Part shown: piece after piece, positions 29,001-37,884 of the stretch
How the letters are laid out: each line of letters starts with the position of its first letter
Position numbering within the stretch: position 1 is the stretch's first letter
Origin: Roseateles sp. YR242
GTDB lineage: Bacteria > Pseudomonadota > Gammaproteobacteria > Burkholderiales > Burkholderiaceae_C
Assembly (NCBI RefSeq): GCF_900109745.1
Contig: NZ_FOAV01000023.1
Location: 1 to 46,809 of the forward strand
Direction: 5' to 3'
Length of the DNA: 46,809 nt
Made by a program: the position numbers and the translations under genes
Notes under the pieces: generated by a model
The model's input: only the letters and a program-made list of their open reading frames with translations
What the model was told of the DNA's origin: nothing
The model's database searches: none

Positions 29001-32000
29001 AAGTGCGTCTGGCTGGTCGTGTTGGCCGCGCCTTCGACATTGATGTCGTTTTTGGCAATGAGCGCAGTGCCCTCGGTCGACACCACATTGCTGCCGCGCA
29101 CGTTGATGTCATTGCCCGCTTGCACATAGGCCGTGTTGGCCGACAGCGTCGTGGCCTGCGTGGTGGTCTCGGACAAGGTGTCGCGCGTCGTGATGGTCTT
29201 CTTCGAGAACGCGCTGCTGCTGCCGGTGTGCTGATGGGCCTCGTCCACCGTCCTTGAACTCTCGGCCGCCGTCAGGTTGACGTTATTGCCCGCCGTGGCC
29301 ACCAGCGCCCCCTGGTCACTCGTCACCGTGGCACCCCGTGCATTCAGGTCGTTGCCAGCGGCCAGGCGCACGTCACCAGCGGTCTGGATGGTGGAGCCGA
29401 CTTCCTGCCGTGAGCTGTCCTTGCGCAAGTTGCTGCTATTCCAGGCGAGAGACTGCGAATTCGACACCTCAACCGTGGTCAGATTGAGATCCCGGCCCGC
29501 CGCCACGATGGTCTGACCACCCGTGCTGTCGTTGATGACCTGCGCGCCAGTCAGGGTCAGGTCCCGGCCCGCGGACGCCACCAACACCCCACCGGACGGC
29601 GCGCTCACATAGAGGCCGGCCACGCGGTTGATGTTGGTCACGCTGCCCTGCGCATTGCTGTTGCTGCGCAGGGTGGTGGTGACGTTCAGGTCGCGCCCGG
29701 CGCTGACCTGCAGGCTGTTGCCCGCATCAATGAGGCCACCCAGGTTGTCCAGGTCGGTACGGGCCTGCACCGCGACATCCCCACCGGTGAGACGCCCACC
29801 CAGATTCTTCACGTTCTCCGCCGTGATCGAGAGCACGTCGCGGCCCGCGATGCTGCCCTGGTTGACCAGGTCGCCCGTCAGGTTCAGCGCCACACTCTGC
29901 CCGCTGATCAACGCCCCCGAGCCATCCAGATCGCCGGGTTTGACATGCACATACACCTGCGGCACCAACGCCTTGGTAGTCTGCCCGTTCGGCAACGTCA
30001 CATCCTTCTCCACCAGCCAGACGATGTCGCTGGTCAGTTGCGCCATCTGGGCGTCCGTCAGTGCCACACCCGGGCGCAGATCCCATGCCTTGGCGTAGGT
30101 GACGCCGTTGTCGATCAGGGCCTGGTACTGGGCCTCGTCGGTCGAGTAGCCGTCGATGAAACGTCTGCCGGTGAGCTGTGCCACCTGCTCACGCACCAGT
30201 TTCTGTTCATAGAAGCCATCTCCCAGACGTTTCTGGGTGACGGTCGGGTCCATGCCCAACTGAGACAGCATGTAATCCGAAGAAAGCCAGGTGCGGTAAT
30301 TCGCAAAGCGCGGATCGGTTTCGATCAGGTGGCCACCCGTCGGGTTGGGGCTCACATGGAACAGGCTGTTGTCCGGCACCGTGGTGTTGACACCGCCCGT
30401 CCGCACCACCTGCGATTGGCCGCTGGCGGCCGGCGCCAGCGCGGGCACCTCGGTGACGGGGTTGACCGGCTGGCCCACCACGCCCACCGGCATCTGGACA
30501 CTCGGCGTTGCCACTCCCACGCCGCCGCCTGCGCCTACCGTCACCTGCGCCAGCAAGGCACCCAGCGGGCCCTGCGTCACACTGCCCACCGTGTGGGCCG
30601 CCACATGGGTGCCGCTCCCCGTGGGAGCGGTGTTGGCCAGGTAGACCGTGGGGGCGAGCTTGATCTCGCTGATGACGTCTGGCGGCGTGTAGGCCGTGCT
30701 GCTGCTGCCGGTGCTGTCCCGGCCCTTGTGGTGGTCGCGCCAATAGGAAGTTGCCGTGCCACTGTCACTCACCGTCTGCTGCCCGGACACATCGGTGTTC
30801 TGCAGTGAGCCGATGGTCCCGAGCAGCGCGCCGCCCGCGATGATCTGGCTCTTGTCATTGAGCACCGTGCCCGCATTGATCAACATCGCGCCGCCCGCCG
30901 TGATCTTGCCGGGATCGGTTCCGGTGACCACGGTCTTGGTGGTGGTACGGTCGTACTCGTACTTGGACCAGCTCTCGTAGGCGCCCTCCGGCGTGTGCAG
31001 GTGGTCGGTCTCGTCGTTGTAGACATAGACGTCGGTATCACCCTGCCGGTAGCGGTTGGGAGAACCCGAGCCCTGGTATTCGATGATGTGCTCGGGGGCG
31101 CTCTGCAGTAGGCCGGTGCTGAAATGCTCGTTGGTGTTGCGGACCTGACCGGCCGCCAGCGCCAGGTTGCCCAGCGCTTCGATCGACGCGCTGTTGTTGT
31201 TGATCACACTCGCCGACCCCGTCGCCATGCGGTTGGCATCCAGGGCGCCAGCCAGGACCATGTCCCCGCCGCTGAAGATCAGCGCGTGTTCACGGTTGGT
31301 GATCGTTCCCGCACCGATATCCAGACGCCCACGGGCGGCAATGGTTGCCGCCGTGCCGTTCTCCACGTCGTTGAGGACCACGCTGGCGCCAATGGCCACA
31401 TGGTCGCCGTAGATCCGGCCCGTGCCGAGATTGTTGACCGTGCCGGCGTTGATGTTGGTGTTGCCGCCGTCGATCAGGCCGCGGTTGGTGAGGGTGTCCG
31501 CCACGTTGAGGGTGGTGGTGCCGGCACTGATCTCACCGTTGGTGGCGTTGTCGATGTTGCCCGCCGACACGGTGACCGTGTTGCCCGCCTTGATCGCCGA
31601 TTGGTTGGTTAGGCGGCCGCCAGTTTGAAGCGTGACACTGCCATTGGCCTGCACCTCGCCCGTATTGGTGAAGTCACCGGTCAGGCTGAGGCTCATGTCG
31701 CCCTGCGACAGCAGGTGCCCATCACCGGACAGCCCCGCACTGTTCACACCCAACGACTGCCCGGCGAGCATGGTGCCGCCGGTGTTGACCACGCTTTGCG
31801 TCCTCGATGCCGCGTTCCGGTCCTGCACCAGCACGCTCTGGCCGGACGAGATCATGCCTTGCGTGTTGTTGAGGACACCGGCGCCGGTGAGCGTCAGAGC
31901 CTGGTCCGCACGGATCAGGCCGGTCTGGTTGTTGATCTGGTCCGCGGTGAGCGAGACATTGCGGGCTTCCAGGCCCTGGTTGCTGCCTTGTGTACCCGCG

Positions 32001-35000
32001 TTGGTCACCAAGCCAGCGCGCACATCCAGCGTGGCACCCGAACGCATCAGGCCGCCCGCGTTGTCGACGGTGCCCGTACCCACGTCGGCAGACACCCCGC
32101 CCAGGGCCTGCACACTGCCGCCACGGTTGTCCAGGCCAGAGCCAGAGAGCGCGACAGCCCCTTCCCCGCTGATCTGCCCCCCTTGTGTGTTGGTGATCTG
32201 CGCGGCGGTGGCGTTGACGTCACCCTTGGCACCAATGAAGCCCGTGCTGTTATTCAGGTCGCCCGTGCGAAGCGTGACGGCGTCCTGACCCAGGATGCCG
32301 GCCGAGGCCCCGGAGTTCCGGTTGATGAGTGCCTGGCCATGCGTGTCCACGGTCATGGCTCCCACGGCCTGCAGGCTGCCAGCGTCGTTGATGAGCTGCC
32401 CACTACGCAAGTCAAGCGAGCCACGCGCGGCCACCGTGCCGCGGGCGTTGTCCAGAGCCTGGAGGCGTGTGTCCACCTGCACATCCTGGCCGGACACCAC
32501 ACCGTCGTTGTTGGTGAGGCCGTGGGAGGCGAGGTTGACGGTCTGCGCGGCGTCCACGCGGCCAGTCGTGTTGACCAGGGCCCCGCTGGTGGCGATCACG
32601 CTGGCGTTCCCTTGAACGGAACCGATGCGGCCGCTGGCGTTGGTCACGACGGACGACTTGATGTTCACATCACGATTGGCGGCCAGGACCCCTTGCGTGT
32701 TGTCGAGGGCGCCGGCGGTCGTCACCTGCAAGGTCTCACCGGCCGTGAGCGTGCCTTCGGCGTTCGACAGCGAGGCCGCCGTCACCGCACCAGCACCGCC
32801 CGCGACGATTCGGCCCTGGGCACTGTTGTCCACCTGCCCCGCCGCATGGACAGTCAAGGCGGAGGAGCCTGCGGCCTGCAGCGTCCCGCCCTGATTCAGC
32901 AGGTCACCGACCGTCAGGATCGTGGTGCCGTTGCTGGCCACCGTTCCGCCCGTGTTGTCCAGACGCTGGCTGGCCTGGATCGAGGCTGCGCCGGCACCGG
33001 TCTGCAGCAATTGCCCTGCGCGGTTGGAGAGCGTGGCGCTGTCGATCCGCAGTGTGGTGGCGAGGGTCTGGCCACCGTCCAGCGTCACCGATTGCGCCTG
33101 GAGCGCCAAGGTGCCATTGCTGGCAATCACCCCACGCGCACCCGCGATCGTGGTGGCGGTCAAGGTCAGCGCACCGTTGCCGGTGTGCTCGATGTGGCCG
33201 CCATCATTGATCAGGGTGGCCGCACCCAGCATCAGGTCGGTGCCATTCGTCGCCAGGCGTCCGCTGGTGTTGTCGAAGCGCTGGCTGGCCTGGATGGACG
33301 TGGCACCCTCCCCGGTCTGCAGGATCTGGCCCGCGCGGTTGGAGAGCGTGGCCGCCTCGATGGTCAGGCCCACGGCCGTGGTTCGCGCACTGTCGAGCGT
33401 CACGGATTGGGCGCTGAGCACCAGGCCGCCATTGCCATCGATGGCACCACGAGCGCCGTCCACGGTGGTGGCACGCACCACCAGCGAGCCGGTGCCCGCA
33501 TGGGTGATCTGACCATCCGCATTGACCAGCGCACCCGCTGTCAGCGTCAGGTCGGCGCCATTCGCCGCCAGCAGGCCACCCGTATTGTCCAGCACGCCAG
33601 TGGCCTGGATCCATGCCGTGCCGGCGTTGCCGGCCTGGGTCAACTGCCCGCCACGATTGGATAACGAGCCGGCCTGGATCCGGACCGAGTCGCCCGAGGT
33701 CTGACCGGCATCGAGCGTGATGGACTGCCCGGCCAGTTGCAAGACACCGTTGGTGCCCATCACGCCCTGGCTGCCGCTCAGCGTGTTCGCCGTGATGAAC
33801 AGGCTGCCTGCGCCCGCATGCTCGATACGCCCGGCGGTGTTCCACAGCGCCTGCGCCTCCAGCGACATGTTGGCGCTGTTGGTGGCTATGCGTCCATGGG
33901 TGTTGTCCAGGCGGCCCGGCAACTGGATCAACAGATCCGTGCCGCCTGTCTGGACGAGTTGGCCCTGCACGTTCGTGAGGTCGTGGGCCGACAGCTGCAA
34001 CCGATCAGCCGACACGTTGCCGCCATCGGTCCGCAGTGTGCCTGCGGCGTTCGCGGTCAGCGCCTGCGTGGCGGAGATCGTGGCGCGGCTGGCGTCCAGG
34101 TCCCCGGCGTTGGCCGTCAGCGACACGTTGTTGGCGGACAACTGTCCAGCCACGGCGTCCACGCCCGCGCCGACCAGGGACAGGTCGCCGCTGGCCAGCG
34201 TCTGGCCCCGCGCCGTCAGTTGGCCGCCCGTGCGTACCTGGAGGTGGGCACCACCGCCCACGGTCCCATCGGCCCGAACGCCCGCCCCGATCAATGAGCC
34301 CGCCCCGCTGTTGACACTGCCGTGCGCCCCAGCGGCCGTCACCGAGGTCTGGCCTTGCGCAGCGATCACGCCGGTGTTGTCCACGGCGCCGCGTGTGGTG
34401 AGTTGGGTGTCGCCCTGGGCGTAGAGGGTGCCGATGTTGGCGACGCCCCCGTTGGTATCGGCGCGCACACCCGCGCTGGCCGTGATACGTCCGCTGTTTT
34501 CCAGCCGTCCGTCGGCCGTGACCACGACGTCCCCAGCGGAGGCACCAATCTGGCCAGCGTTACGGACACCCACGCCCGCTTCAGTCCCCACCAGCGTGAT
34601 CTTGCCGGCATACATGCCACCCAAGGCCGCCACGTCAATGGCATAGGACGGTGCCGGCCCGCTGGGCGCCAACGCCGCGACCTGGGCATGGTCCGCGCTG
34701 ACCTCGTTGGCCCCCGCGCTCACCTTCAGCGTCTGGGCCCAGATGCCGGCATTGACCTGCACGGACCGGGCAATGATGTCGGTGTAATCCACCCGGCTGG
34801 CATCCAGCCCACCACCCGAGATGCTGACAGCGCCCTGCTCCACACGGTAGCCCTCCAGGCTGCCGCCGTTGAGGAGGGGCGTGCCCGTCGTGAGCGTGAC
34901 CTGGTTCGCGTTGATAAAGCCGCAGCCGTCACAGCTGATGCCGGCGGCATTGGCGATCACGACCTGCGCGCGATCGCCCGCCACCTCCACGTAGCCTCGC

Positions 35001-35482
35001 AATTGGCTGGGGTTGCTGGCATTGACCTCGTTCAGGATCACCCGCGCCGTGCCGTTGGCCAGCCATGGGTTGCCCTGCACGTACCCGCCCAGTTGCGTCT
35101 GCGTGCTGTTGCGGGCGTTGTTGAGGATGGCGCCCTGCGAGTTGACGTCGAACTGGCTGTACGTGTTGCGGGACACCCCGGCCGCGCTGGGGGTCTGGAT
35201 ATTGACCAGCGGCACCCCGTTGGCCGAGTTCAGCACCGTCGGTTGCTGATTTTTCGGGGCATTGGGGTCAGCCACGATCTGCGCGTTCGCCGCAGTTCCC
35301 ACGGCCCCCAGCGCCAGGAGGATGGAGAAACAAAGTGGCCGCACCGTCGCCATCATGGGGCGTTCGCCCGGCTTGCCACTGGTGCCCACACCACCGGCGC
35401 CATCACTGGCGACGTTTTCCGCGACGACGACCAGCTTGCTGCGGCTCTTGTTGAAAACAACCCGGAAAAGATGCTTGTTCAT
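26054..35482 (-). CDS. cdiA: CdiA-type two-partner secreted giant exoprotein with hydrolase-like tip
   Basis: 3142 residues. Order: extended signal peptide region (1-26, MNKHLFRVVFNKSRSKLV), hydrophobic signal ending ANA before Q68, TPS domain (about 70-320, with NAAGISCDGCGF), FHA-1 beta-helix repeats including a triplicated ~105-residue unit, a central CdiA-like region with TDPRFANYRTWLSSDYML near 1720-1740, FHA-2 repeats (about 1850-2560), a pretoxin segment, and a tip from about 2820. The tip has GHSRG (S2937), then D2994 (GNDPVA) and H3023 (YSVHSC), the order of a Ser-Asp-His alpha/beta-hydrolase triad. No VENN motif is present. A Gln/Pro-rich tail ends the protein. It overlaps cdiC by 4 nt upstream and the lipoprotein gene downstream. 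Contact-dependent inhibition is the likely role; an adhesin is the alternative. Confidence 0.88.
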   Translation of the reverse strand: MNKHLFRVVFNKSRSKLVVVAENVASDGAGGVGTSGKPGERPMMATVRPLCFSILLALGAVGTAANAQIVADPNAPKNQQPTVLNSANGVPLVNIQTPSAAGVSRNTYSQFDVNSQGAILNNARNSTQTQLGGYVQGNPWLANGTARVILNEVNASNPSQLRGYVEVAGDRAQVVIANAAGISCDGCGFINANQVTLTTGTPLLNGGSLEGYRVEQGAVSISGGGLDASRVDYTDIIARSVQVNAGIWAQTLKVSAGANEVSADHAQVAALAPSGPAPSYAIDVAALGGMYAGKITLVGTEAGVGVRNAGQIGASAGDVVVTADGRLENSGRITASAGVRADTNGGVANIGTLYAQGDTQLTTRGAVDNTGVIAAQGQTSVTAAGAHGSVNSGAGSLIGAGVRADGTVGGGAHLQVRTGGQLTARGQTLASGDLSLVGAGVDAVAGQLSANNVSLTANAGDLDASRATISATQALTANAAGTLRTDGGNVSADRLQLSAHDLTNVQGQLVQTGGTDLLIQLPGRLDNTHGRIATNSANMSLEAQALWNTAGRIEHAGAGSLFITANTLSGSQGVMGTNGVLQLAGQSITLDAGQTSGDSVRIQAGSLSNRGGQLTQAGNAGTAWIQATGVLDNTGGLLAANGADLTLTAGALVNADGQITHAGTGSLVVRATTVDGARGAIDGNGGLVLSAQSVTLDSARTTAVGLTIEAATLSNRAGQILQTGEGATSIQASQRFDNTSGRLATNGTDLMLGAATLINDGGHIEHTGNGALTLTATTIAGARGVIASNGTLALQAQSVTLDGGQTLATTLRIDSATLSNRAGQLLQTGAGAASIQASQRLDNTGGTVASNGTTILTVGDLLNQGGTLQAAGSSALTVHAAGQVDNSAQGRIVAGGAGAVTAASLSNAEGTLTAGETLQVTTAGALDNTQGVLAANRDVNIKSSVVTNASGRIGSVQGNASVIATSGALVNTTGRVDAAQTVNLASHGLTNNDGVVSGQDVQVDTRLQALDNARGTVAARGSLDLRSGQLINDAGSLQAVGAMTVDTHGQALINRNSGASAGILGQDAVTLRTGDLNNSTGFIGAKGDVNATAAQITNTQGGQISGEGAVALSGSGLDNRGGSVQALGGVSADVGTGTVDNAGGLMRSGATLDVRAGLVTNAGTQGSNQGLEARNVSLTADQINNQTGLIRADQALTLTGAGVLNNTQGMISSGQSVLVQDRNAASRTQSVVNTGGTMLAGQSLGVNSAGLSGDGHLLSQGDMSLSLTGDFTNTGEVQANGSVTLQTGGRLTNQSAIKAGNTVTVSAGNIDNATNGEISAGTTTLNVADTLTNRGLIDGGNTNINAGTVNNLGTGRIYGDHVAIGASVVLNDVENGTAATIAARGRLDIGAGTITNREHALIFSGGDMVLAGALDANRMATGSASVINNNSASIEALGNLALAAGQVRNTNEHFSTGLLQSAPEHIIEYQGSGSPNRYRQGDTDVYVYNDETDHLHTPEGAYESWSKYEYDRTTTKTVVTGTDPGKITAGGAMLINAGTVLNDKSQIIAGGALLGTIGSLQNTDVSGQQTVSDSGTATSYWRDHHKGRDSTGSSSTAYTPPDVISEIKLAPTVYLANTAPTGSGTHVAAHTVGSVTQGPLGALLAQVTVGAGGGVGVATPSVQMPVGVVGQPVNPVTEVPALAPAASGQSQVVRTGGVNTTVPDNSLFHVSPNPTGGHLIETDPRFANYRTWLSSDYMLSQLGMDPTVTQKRLGDGFYEQKLVREQVAQLTGRRFIDGYSTDEAQYQALIDNGVTYAKAWDLRPGVALTDAQMAQLTSDIVWLVEKDVTLPNGQTTKALVPQVYVHVKPGDLDGSGALISGQSVALNLTGDLVNQGSIAGRDVLSITAENVKNLGGRLTGGDVAVQARTDLDNLGGLIDAGNSLQVSAGRDLNVTTTLRSNSNAQGSVTNINRVAGLYVSAPSGGVLVASAGRDLTLTGAQVINDSTGGQTIVAAGRDLNLTTVEVSNSQSLAWNSSNLRKDSSRQEVGSTIQTAGDVRLAAGNDLNARGATVTSDQGALVATAGNNVNLTAAESSRTVDEAHQHTGSSSAFSKKTITTRDTLSETTTQATTLSANTAYVQAGNDINVRGSNVVSTEGTALIAKNDINVEGAANTTSQTHFSQTKQSGLMGTGGIGFTAGSRQTKDTTSDTQTVHEGSTIGSVAGNVTMSAGRDLTLKGSDVVAGQDVALVGRNVSIEAVQDTAGHNELHEVKQSGLTVALKSAITDTAQAVYQSAKSAKDAPDGRLTSLYAAKAGATLMANYDDAAKEASAVSNGDAGSVSIQLSVGSSKSKSTSDAQASYAHGSQVLGGGNVSIVAAGEKDANGKVLEGTGNLTAIGSTIKGQNVTLDAANDLVLKSAQDTTTQKSTNSNSGWSAGVGLSLGQKTGITFSASGYAGKGHADGDSVQQVNTNVEATDTLTIRTGRDATLAGAQAAGQRVVADIGRDLTIRSVQDTMNYHADQKQVSAGASFTYGSGGGSANMSVNWSKADAEYASVNRQTGLFGGAGGYDVQVGNHTQLDGGAIASTATADKNSFSTNSLGYTDVENHKEASAKAGGVSMGSDMMQNPTYSLGKSALGGLMANAGKSSSDSSTTYAVVGNGTLEIRGDDKQAAAGLRRDIDGATRALTQDDMGAMQDSVNRSSEAGRVMTDVIVTLVDDGIKKFLSPQAYKVFCIQQPCTNDQAANSKRLNDAKEELTAAHPDWSESKVAEEAFNQLSASVNNPNRDLDAKGVAKVAAGEQGLDSDLLAKDGGKTVNNIQVVPVTVEELAKLTDDEKKGSTVFSNGIFNTRDRAAQLALQMTPTNANRAAIESSGETTSNPTYLVHTDKASNFIGELFVAGVEKAAEAFGFFTPAGNLKADLTQELLLSRDSNGVANTNSNGSLAYTNLVYDAGHSRGTMTQTDELRALAQRGVTNSPLVITVNNPATYQSNLTAASSVVAQEKPTFWAPGNDPVARAVGWYAGSLTWTDMTQMYSTSYSVHSCGGAAAIGCSANNVNEKGGVLFKYEDLSIDVMNINRNSTAVRNLNAWLPTPQPVVMPSFNMNSLQNNRGERDWLQQLRQVPSVSSPQVQSPIGGETKPDLRLNQLEQLQQQLAPTKGQ
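32900..33990 (-). repeat. Tandem ~315-318-bp repeats within cdiA
   Basis: Units of 105-106 codons recur around the anchor QSVTLD/QSITLD at about 33718, 33400 and 33085, each continuing as LSNRAGQ, then DNTxG, ANG or TNG, and HAGTG or HTGNG. The first two are complete; the third diverges after about 60 residues, and a partial unit precedes the first. They lie in the FHA-1 beta-helix and could expand or contract in frame, changing the length of the filament. Confidence 0.75.
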
Positions 35483-36105
35483 GCTTGTTGTTCTGAAGAG
35501 AGGGCCTTGGAAACCAGGGCAGCGTTGGCCGTGGCGGGCGCCGTGGGCGCCGGCGAGAGAGATGCGGACGAGAGGGGCGCGGACGAGACCATCTCAGGCA
35601 GTAGCGGGGGATTCAGCTGCGACCAGGCGCGAGCCTCCTCCGTCATCACACCGATGCCGTGAAAGTCCTTCACGCGAAGACCGCGTGAATTGCCCCGGTG
35701 ATGCAGGGATCGGAAGCAGCGCGTGGCAAACAGCTGGGTGGTGAGGTGGCGGGCTTGCTGCGTGTGCCCGAACGGCGCCACCCAATCCAGGATCCACATC
35801 CGGTCACCGCCCACCCAGTCCGCCTCCGGCATGGCGAGCGGGGAATGGGCGAGGTAGCGGCGCTCGGCCTCCTGCGTCAGCATGGCCCACGTCAGGAAGA
35901 AGACGGGCTTGCCCTGCTCACTCGCCAGCACGAACTGGCGGTGCTTGATGGCCGGCAGCAGCAAGGTCTGCAGCGCATGCAGCGGCATGTTGCGGTGGGA
36001 GTCGGAATGCATCCACATCCAGACCGCCGAGCCCAGCACCTCGGCTTCATGGCAGGGAGCGTCCAGCAGGCCGGGCGCCATCACATCAAGATTGTTGAAT
36101 CGCAT
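35479..36105 (-). CDS. cdiC: CdiC, HlyC-like toxin-activating lysine acyltransferase
   Basis: 208-residue homologue of HlyC, which transfers fatty acyl groups from acyl-ACP to toxin lysines in the cytoplasm. The HlyC pattern is clear: VLGSAVWMWMHSDSHRN with candidate catalytic H37, PAIKHRQFVL, TWAMLTQEAERRYL, and GGDRMWILDWVAPFG with D107 as the matching acidic residue. A Ser/Ala/Pro-rich tail of about 40 residues follows the catalytic domain. It lies 9 bp after cdiB and overlaps the cdiA start by ATGA, giving the order cdiB-cdiC-cdiA. CdiA is the obvious substrate by context; the modified lysines are unknown. Confidence 0.88.
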   Translation of the reverse strand: MRFNNLDVMAPGLLDAPCHEAEVLGSAVWMWMHSDSHRNMPLHALQTLLLPAIKHRQFVLASEQGKPVFFLTWAMLTQEAERRYLAHSPLAMPEADWVGGDRMWILDWVAPFGHTQQARHLTTQLFATRCFRSLHHRGNSRGLRVKDFHGIGVMTEEARAWSQLNPPLLPEMVSSAPLSSASLSPAPTAPATANAALVSKALSSEQQA

Positions 36106-36114
36106 GGCGACCTC

Positions 36115-37884
36115 CTAGTAGGACCAGTTGAGGCTGAAGCCCGTGGTCGTGCTGCCGGTGTGAAAGCCCTCGGGTCTGGACAGGGGCGTGCCCAGGAAGA
36201 CGTCCCAGAAGACGCCCCGGTAACCGCCGCGCAGGCCGATCACGCCGCCAGCCAATTGCCGGCCGATCAACAGGCGGGACGATGGCCCGCCGACCTCGCC
36301 GTAGTCGGCGCCGGCATACACCTCCTGACCGGTACTGCCCACAGCCCAACTGAGCTCGTTGCGCACCAGCCAGCCGCGGTCACCCGTCAGCGTGCTCTCG
36401 CCGTCGAAGCCGCGCACGGTGTAGCGGCCACCGATGGAGAAGCGGTCCTGCGGCACCAGGGAAGTCCGGTTCCACTGCCCACGCCAGGTGGTGGAGAAAC
36501 GCATGCGTTGCGAGCCGGCCGAGAACGGCAGGTTGAGCTGCGCATCAAGGGTGATGATGGAGGGGCGTGACGTGCCTTCGTCAAACGCCTCTTCAGGCGC
36601 CCGCAGCGAGTCCTGCATGCCGGTCCCCCGCCGATACGCCATGCCGGCGTCCAGCGTGGCGGCGCCGATGAACTCGCGGTGGTTCAGCCCCAGTTCCCAG
36701 CCGGCCATCCGGCGGCGCTGCACCAGCACCTCGGTGTCGTCGATGGCGTTGCGCGAACTCCGTGCCCAACCGCGCAGGTAGGCCGTGGTCTTGCGCACCG
36801 CGTCGCGGTAGAAAAGGCGCGAAAACCGGACTTCGCCGTTGTTGCTGCTGCCGCTGTAGACATAGGTCTGGCTGGCGCCTGCAACGGACTGGTAGTAGTT
36901 GTAGCTGCTGGCGGTGAAACCTAGCAGCCAGTAGTCATATGGCACCTCGTAGTGCACGGTGTGACCGCGTGTGCCCTTGCCGTTGGCGCTGTCGGAGCTG
37001 GTGGTGAGGCCGCTCAGGTCGTGGCTGAGGCTGACATAAAGCAGATCATTGAGGGTCCACCAGTCGTCATACGACACGGTGACCGAGCCCTGATACTTGC
37101 CAGTCGCCCGGCTGCCCGAGTCATCCGCGGAGGCGCTCAGGCGAAATGGCACCCCCTGCTTCCAGGCGATCACCAGGTCGCTCTCGCCCGGCTGGGCATG
37201 GGGGCCCTGGGCGGGGGCGATCTGGATGTCCGCATCAGCGGTGGGAACGCGCTTGAAGTTCTCCAGCCCCTGCTCGATGTCGCGCAGGTTCAGGATGTCA
37301 CCGGGTGCGGCGGGCACGGCATTCCACTTGGTCGCGCGCCGGTTGCTGTCGTCGGTGAAGCGGATGGCGCTGATGCGCCCGGGGATGAGCGTCAGCGCCA
37401 ACGTGCCTTGCCGAAGGTCCTGCGGTGACGCCAGCACACGCGTGGTCACATAGCCGCGCGCAACGATGGCGTTCTGCACGCGCTTCATCACCATGTTGAT
37501 GCCAGCGGCCCCCAGGCAGCGTCCGGTAGCCTGGTCGCCCTTGGGGCTGGCGGCCTTCAAGGCCCACTGGAACTGCTCGGCGGCGACACCTGTCAGCGTG
37601 ATCCGGTCGATGCGGAAGCAAGGCGATTCGTCTACCGGCAGTCGGGTTTCGTCCTCGGCCGCAGCCCGCTCCAGCCGGACGTCGGGTTGAGTCTCCTGCT
37701 GCTGCCGCAACTGCCGTTCCCGCTCCTGCTGGCGCAGCAGTTCCTGCGCGGCGCCTTCCGTCGGTGACGTCTGTGCCCATGCAAACGGCATCGGCACGAC
37801 GCACAGGCCCAACCACAGCACACGCCTCCCGTGCGTCCACATCCCGCACGCAACACCGCGCCGGGTATCACTTCCCCCGCCCAT
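36115..37884 (-). CDS. cdiB: CdiB/FhaC-type outer-membrane transporter (Omp85 superfamily)
   Basis: About 589 residues; exports CdiA through its TPS domain. Signal peptide WTHGRRVLWLGLCVVP ending AWA before QTSP, then a Gln/Arg-rich helix (residues about 42-70) like the plug helix H1 of FhaC, a POTRA domain starting CFRIDRITLTG, a second POTRA, and a 16-strand barrel. The conserved substrate-gate motif is RFSIGGRYTVRGFDGE (VRGF). It ends in an aromatic residue (SLNWSY), as outer-membrane barrels do. ATG at 37884 has GAGG upstream; GTG at 37890 or ATG at 37842 (better signal peptide) are alternatives. First gene of the cdi operon. Confidence 0.92.
   Translation of the reverse strand: MGGGSDTRRGVACGMWTHGRRVLWLGLCVVPMPFAWAQTSPTEGAAQELLRQQERERQLRQQQETQPDVRLERAAAEDETRLPVDESPCFRIDRITLTGVAAEQFQWALKAASPKGDQATGRCLGAAGINMVMKRVQNAIVARGYVTTRVLASPQDLRQGTLALTLIPGRISAIRFTDDSNRRATKWNAVPAAPGDILNLRDIEQGLENFKRVPTADADIQIAPAQGPHAQPGESDLVIAWKQGVPFRLSASADDSGSRATGKYQGSVTVSYDDWWTLNDLLYVSLSHDLSGLTTSSDSANGKGTRGHTVHYEVPYDYWLLGFTASSYNYYQSVAGASQTYVYSGSSNNGEVRFSRLFYRDAVRKTTAYLRGWARSSRNAIDDTEVLVQRRRMAGWELGLNHREFIGAATLDAGMAYRRGTGMQDSLRAPEEAFDEGTSRPSIITLDAQLNLPFSAGSQRMRFSTTWRGQWNRTSLVPQDRFSIGGRYTVRGFDGESTLTGDRGWLVRNELSWAVGSTGQEVYAGADYGEVGGPSSRLLIGRQLAGGVIGLRGGYRGVFWDVFLGTPLSRPEGFHTGSTTTGFSLNWSY

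Noticed and set aside
32900-34000. CRISPR-like periodic repeats
   Set aside because: The period of about 315 bp, in-frame coding and imperfect identity are protein repeats, not a CRISPR array. No array was seen anywhere in the window.
27716-35662. Several long plus-strand frames opposite cdiA
   Set aside because: They are mirror frames of the repetitive cdiA coding strand and have no independent start signals or families.
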